The position numbers and the translations under genes were made by a program. 7,708 nt of DNA from Gammaproteobacteria bacterium (GTDB lineage Bacteria; Pseudomonadota; Gammaproteobacteria; Pseudomonadales; Halomonadaceae), in NCBI GenBank assembly GCA_023485185.1, contig JAMCZP010000358.1, positions 1 to 7,708 of the forward strand. The letters run 5' to 3'. The first letter of the stretch is position 1. Each line of letters opens with the position of its first letter. Positions 6,966 through 7,708 of this stretch are shown piece by piece. Under the pieces are notes generated by a model. That model ran no database searches, was not told the DNA's origin, and saw nothing but the letters and a program-made list of their open reading frames with translations.

Positions 6966-6992
6966 ACTATAACCGGGAGTCGCTTTCGTTAA
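6966..6992 (-). promoter_or_regulatory. Candidate promoter of the exported NTF2-like gene
   Basis: On the minus strand TATAGT (6971-6966) matches five of six bases of a -10 box. TTAACG (6992-6987) matches four of six bases of a -35 box, with a short 15-base spacer. It would start transcription about 50 bases before the ATG. The match is modest. Confidence 0.3.
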
Positions 6993-7041
6993 GATCGCAC
7001 CAGTATTAACGCAAGAGGCCAATTTCATTAACGTTAGGTGA

Positions 7042-7061
7042 ATAGTAACGTTGCATAGTAA
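7042..7061 (-). repeat. Direct repeat TTACTAT-N6-TTACTAT, possible regulator site
   Basis: The seven-base word ATAGTAA occurs at 7042-7048 and 7055-7061 (TTACTAT on the minus strand), a 13-base period. It lies upstream of the exported-protein gene and just after the response regulator gene. OmpR-family regulators bind direct repeats with roughly one helical turn spacing, so a regulatory role is possible, but the sequence is AT-rich and short. Confidence 0.3.
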
Positions 7062-7078
7062 TACACTATTTATTACTA
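7056..7078. repeat. AT-rich inverted repeat overlapping the response regulator stop codon
   Basis: TAGTAATA (7056-7063) and TATTACTA (7071-7078) form a perfect eight-base inverted repeat around a seven-base centre. The right arm contains the TAG stop of the response regulator gene. The same octamer recurs at 6931-6938 just before the exported-protein gene. No T-run follows on either strand, so it is not a classical terminator. Confidence 0.45.
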
Positions 7079-7708
7079 ATACGGCGTGTTGATGCGATAG
7101 CCAAAACCACGCTGGGTAGTAATTAGCGACCCCTTTGACGATGTTATATCCAACTTACTGCGCAGTCGGCGAATATAGACATTGACGATATTAGTCAGCG
7201 GGTCTTCAGAGGCACCCCATACGCTTGAAAGAATACGTTCCCGGCTAAACAGCTTGCCTGGTGACGACATTAACAGCTCAAGTATCGCCAGCTCCTTAGG
7301 TGTCAGCTCAATACGCTGGCCAGCCCTTGTGGCGCAACACTGCTCTCGATCCAAACAGAGATCACCGACCCATAGCAACTTATCAGGTGAGCAAGCGTGC
7401 CCCTCATGCCTGCGTGTTAAAGCACCTAACCTTGCCAGCAACTCTTCAAACGCAAACGGTTTTACAAGATAGTCATCCGCGCCGGCTTCAAGCCCAGATA
7501 CTGTATCTTCCACACTATCCAGTGCAGTTAACATCAACACAGGAAACGTAATACCAGCGGTGCGCAAGTTGCGGCATACCTCAATGCCCCCTATATCAGG
7601 TAGCAGGCGATCTAAAATGATAACCGGTCGCGTCGTTTCCATATCGCGAGCGCACTGAATAATATGCAGCAGCGCCGTTTGGCCTTCGCTAAAAGCGTCT
7701 ACACGATG
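7076..7708 (-). CDS. OmpR-family two-component response regulator (N-terminus off window)
   Basis: The frame stays open to the right edge, so the 210 visible residues lack the true start; the ATG at 7642-7640 is internal. Counting from the edge, the receiver domain shows phospho-acceptor D33 in VIILDRLLPD, T61 in MLTAL and K83 in LVKPF. Their spacings of 28 and 50 match typical receivers (D51, T79, K101), so about 18 residues are missing, including the acidic pocket. A winged-helix DNA-binding domain follows (about 120-208), with IELTPKELAILELL, LFSRERILSSVWG, VNVYIRRLRSKLD and TQRGFGYRI. The protein would be phosphorylated by a histidine kinase, probably encoded nearby but not in this window, and act as a transcription factor. 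The next gene on the strand, an exported NTF2-like protein, is a candidate target. Confidence 0.93.
   Translation of the reverse strand, partial: HRVDAFSEGQTALLHIIQCARDMETTRPVIILDRLLPDIGGIEVCRNLRTAGITFPVLMLTALDSVEDTVSGLEAGADDYLVKPFAFEELLARLGALTRRHEGHACSPDKLLWVGDLCLDREQCCATRAGQRIELTPKELAILELLMSSPGKLFSRERILSSVWGASEDPLTNIVNVYIRRLRSKLDITSSKGSLITTQRGFGYRINTPY

Noticed and set aside
6911..6967. 19-residue longer start of the exported protein
   Set aside because: It has no ribosome binding site and would place charged residues before an otherwise standard signal peptide.
7640..7642. ATG at 7642 as the start of the response regulator
   Set aside because: The frame is open to the window edge and encodes receiver-like sequence upstream (HRVDAFSEGQTALL). 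Starting here would remove the first part of the receiver domain.

Overview
The window looks like a chromosomal segment of a gammaproteobacterium, most likely of the Halomonas group. That assignment is an inference from the style of the proteins and moderate GC, and no rRNA or marker gene is present to confirm it. It holds seven protein-coding genes, two of them cut by the window edges. I found no tRNA, rRNA, CRISPR array or phage module, and no gap over 300 bases lacks a gene.

Left part (1-878) is accessory DNA. The start of an IS5-family transposase runs off the left edge on the minus strand, and its probable IS terminus lies near 172-191. About 130 bases further on is a compact type II toxin-antitoxin operon: a RelB/DinJ-like antitoxin and a RelE/ParE-like toxin overlapping by ATGA. 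Its promoter carries two tandem TTGT-N4-ACA elements that look like an autoregulatory operator. This segment appears more AT-rich than the rest.

Central part (about 1053-6260, plus strand) is metabolic. It contains a sodium/proton-coupled dicarboxylate/acidic amino acid symporter (DAACS family), a DUF4202 protein of unknown function, and a 1033-residue YdiJ-type flavin/iron-sulfur D-2-hydroxyacid dehydrogenase. The YdiJ gene ends at a clear intrinsic terminator. The transporter may bring in an organic acid and YdiJ may pass electrons from a D-2-hydroxy acid such as D-2-hydroxyglutarate to the respiratory chain. Any functional link between the three genes is inferred only from proximity and shared orientation, because the gaps between them are 90-140 bases.

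Right part (6347-7708, minus strand) holds a small exported NTF2-like protein and, upstream of it, an OmpR-family response regulator missing about 18 N-terminal residues at the right edge. The 165-base gap between them contains a direct repeat with 13-base period and an AT-rich inverted repeat that could be regulatory.

Most of the window is ordinary chromosome. I see no convincing undescribed multi-gene system. The items most worth a second look are the toxin-antitoxin operator, the non-canonical Fe-S motif of YdiJ, the DUF4202 gene beside YdiJ, and the exported NTF2-like protein next to a response regulator.
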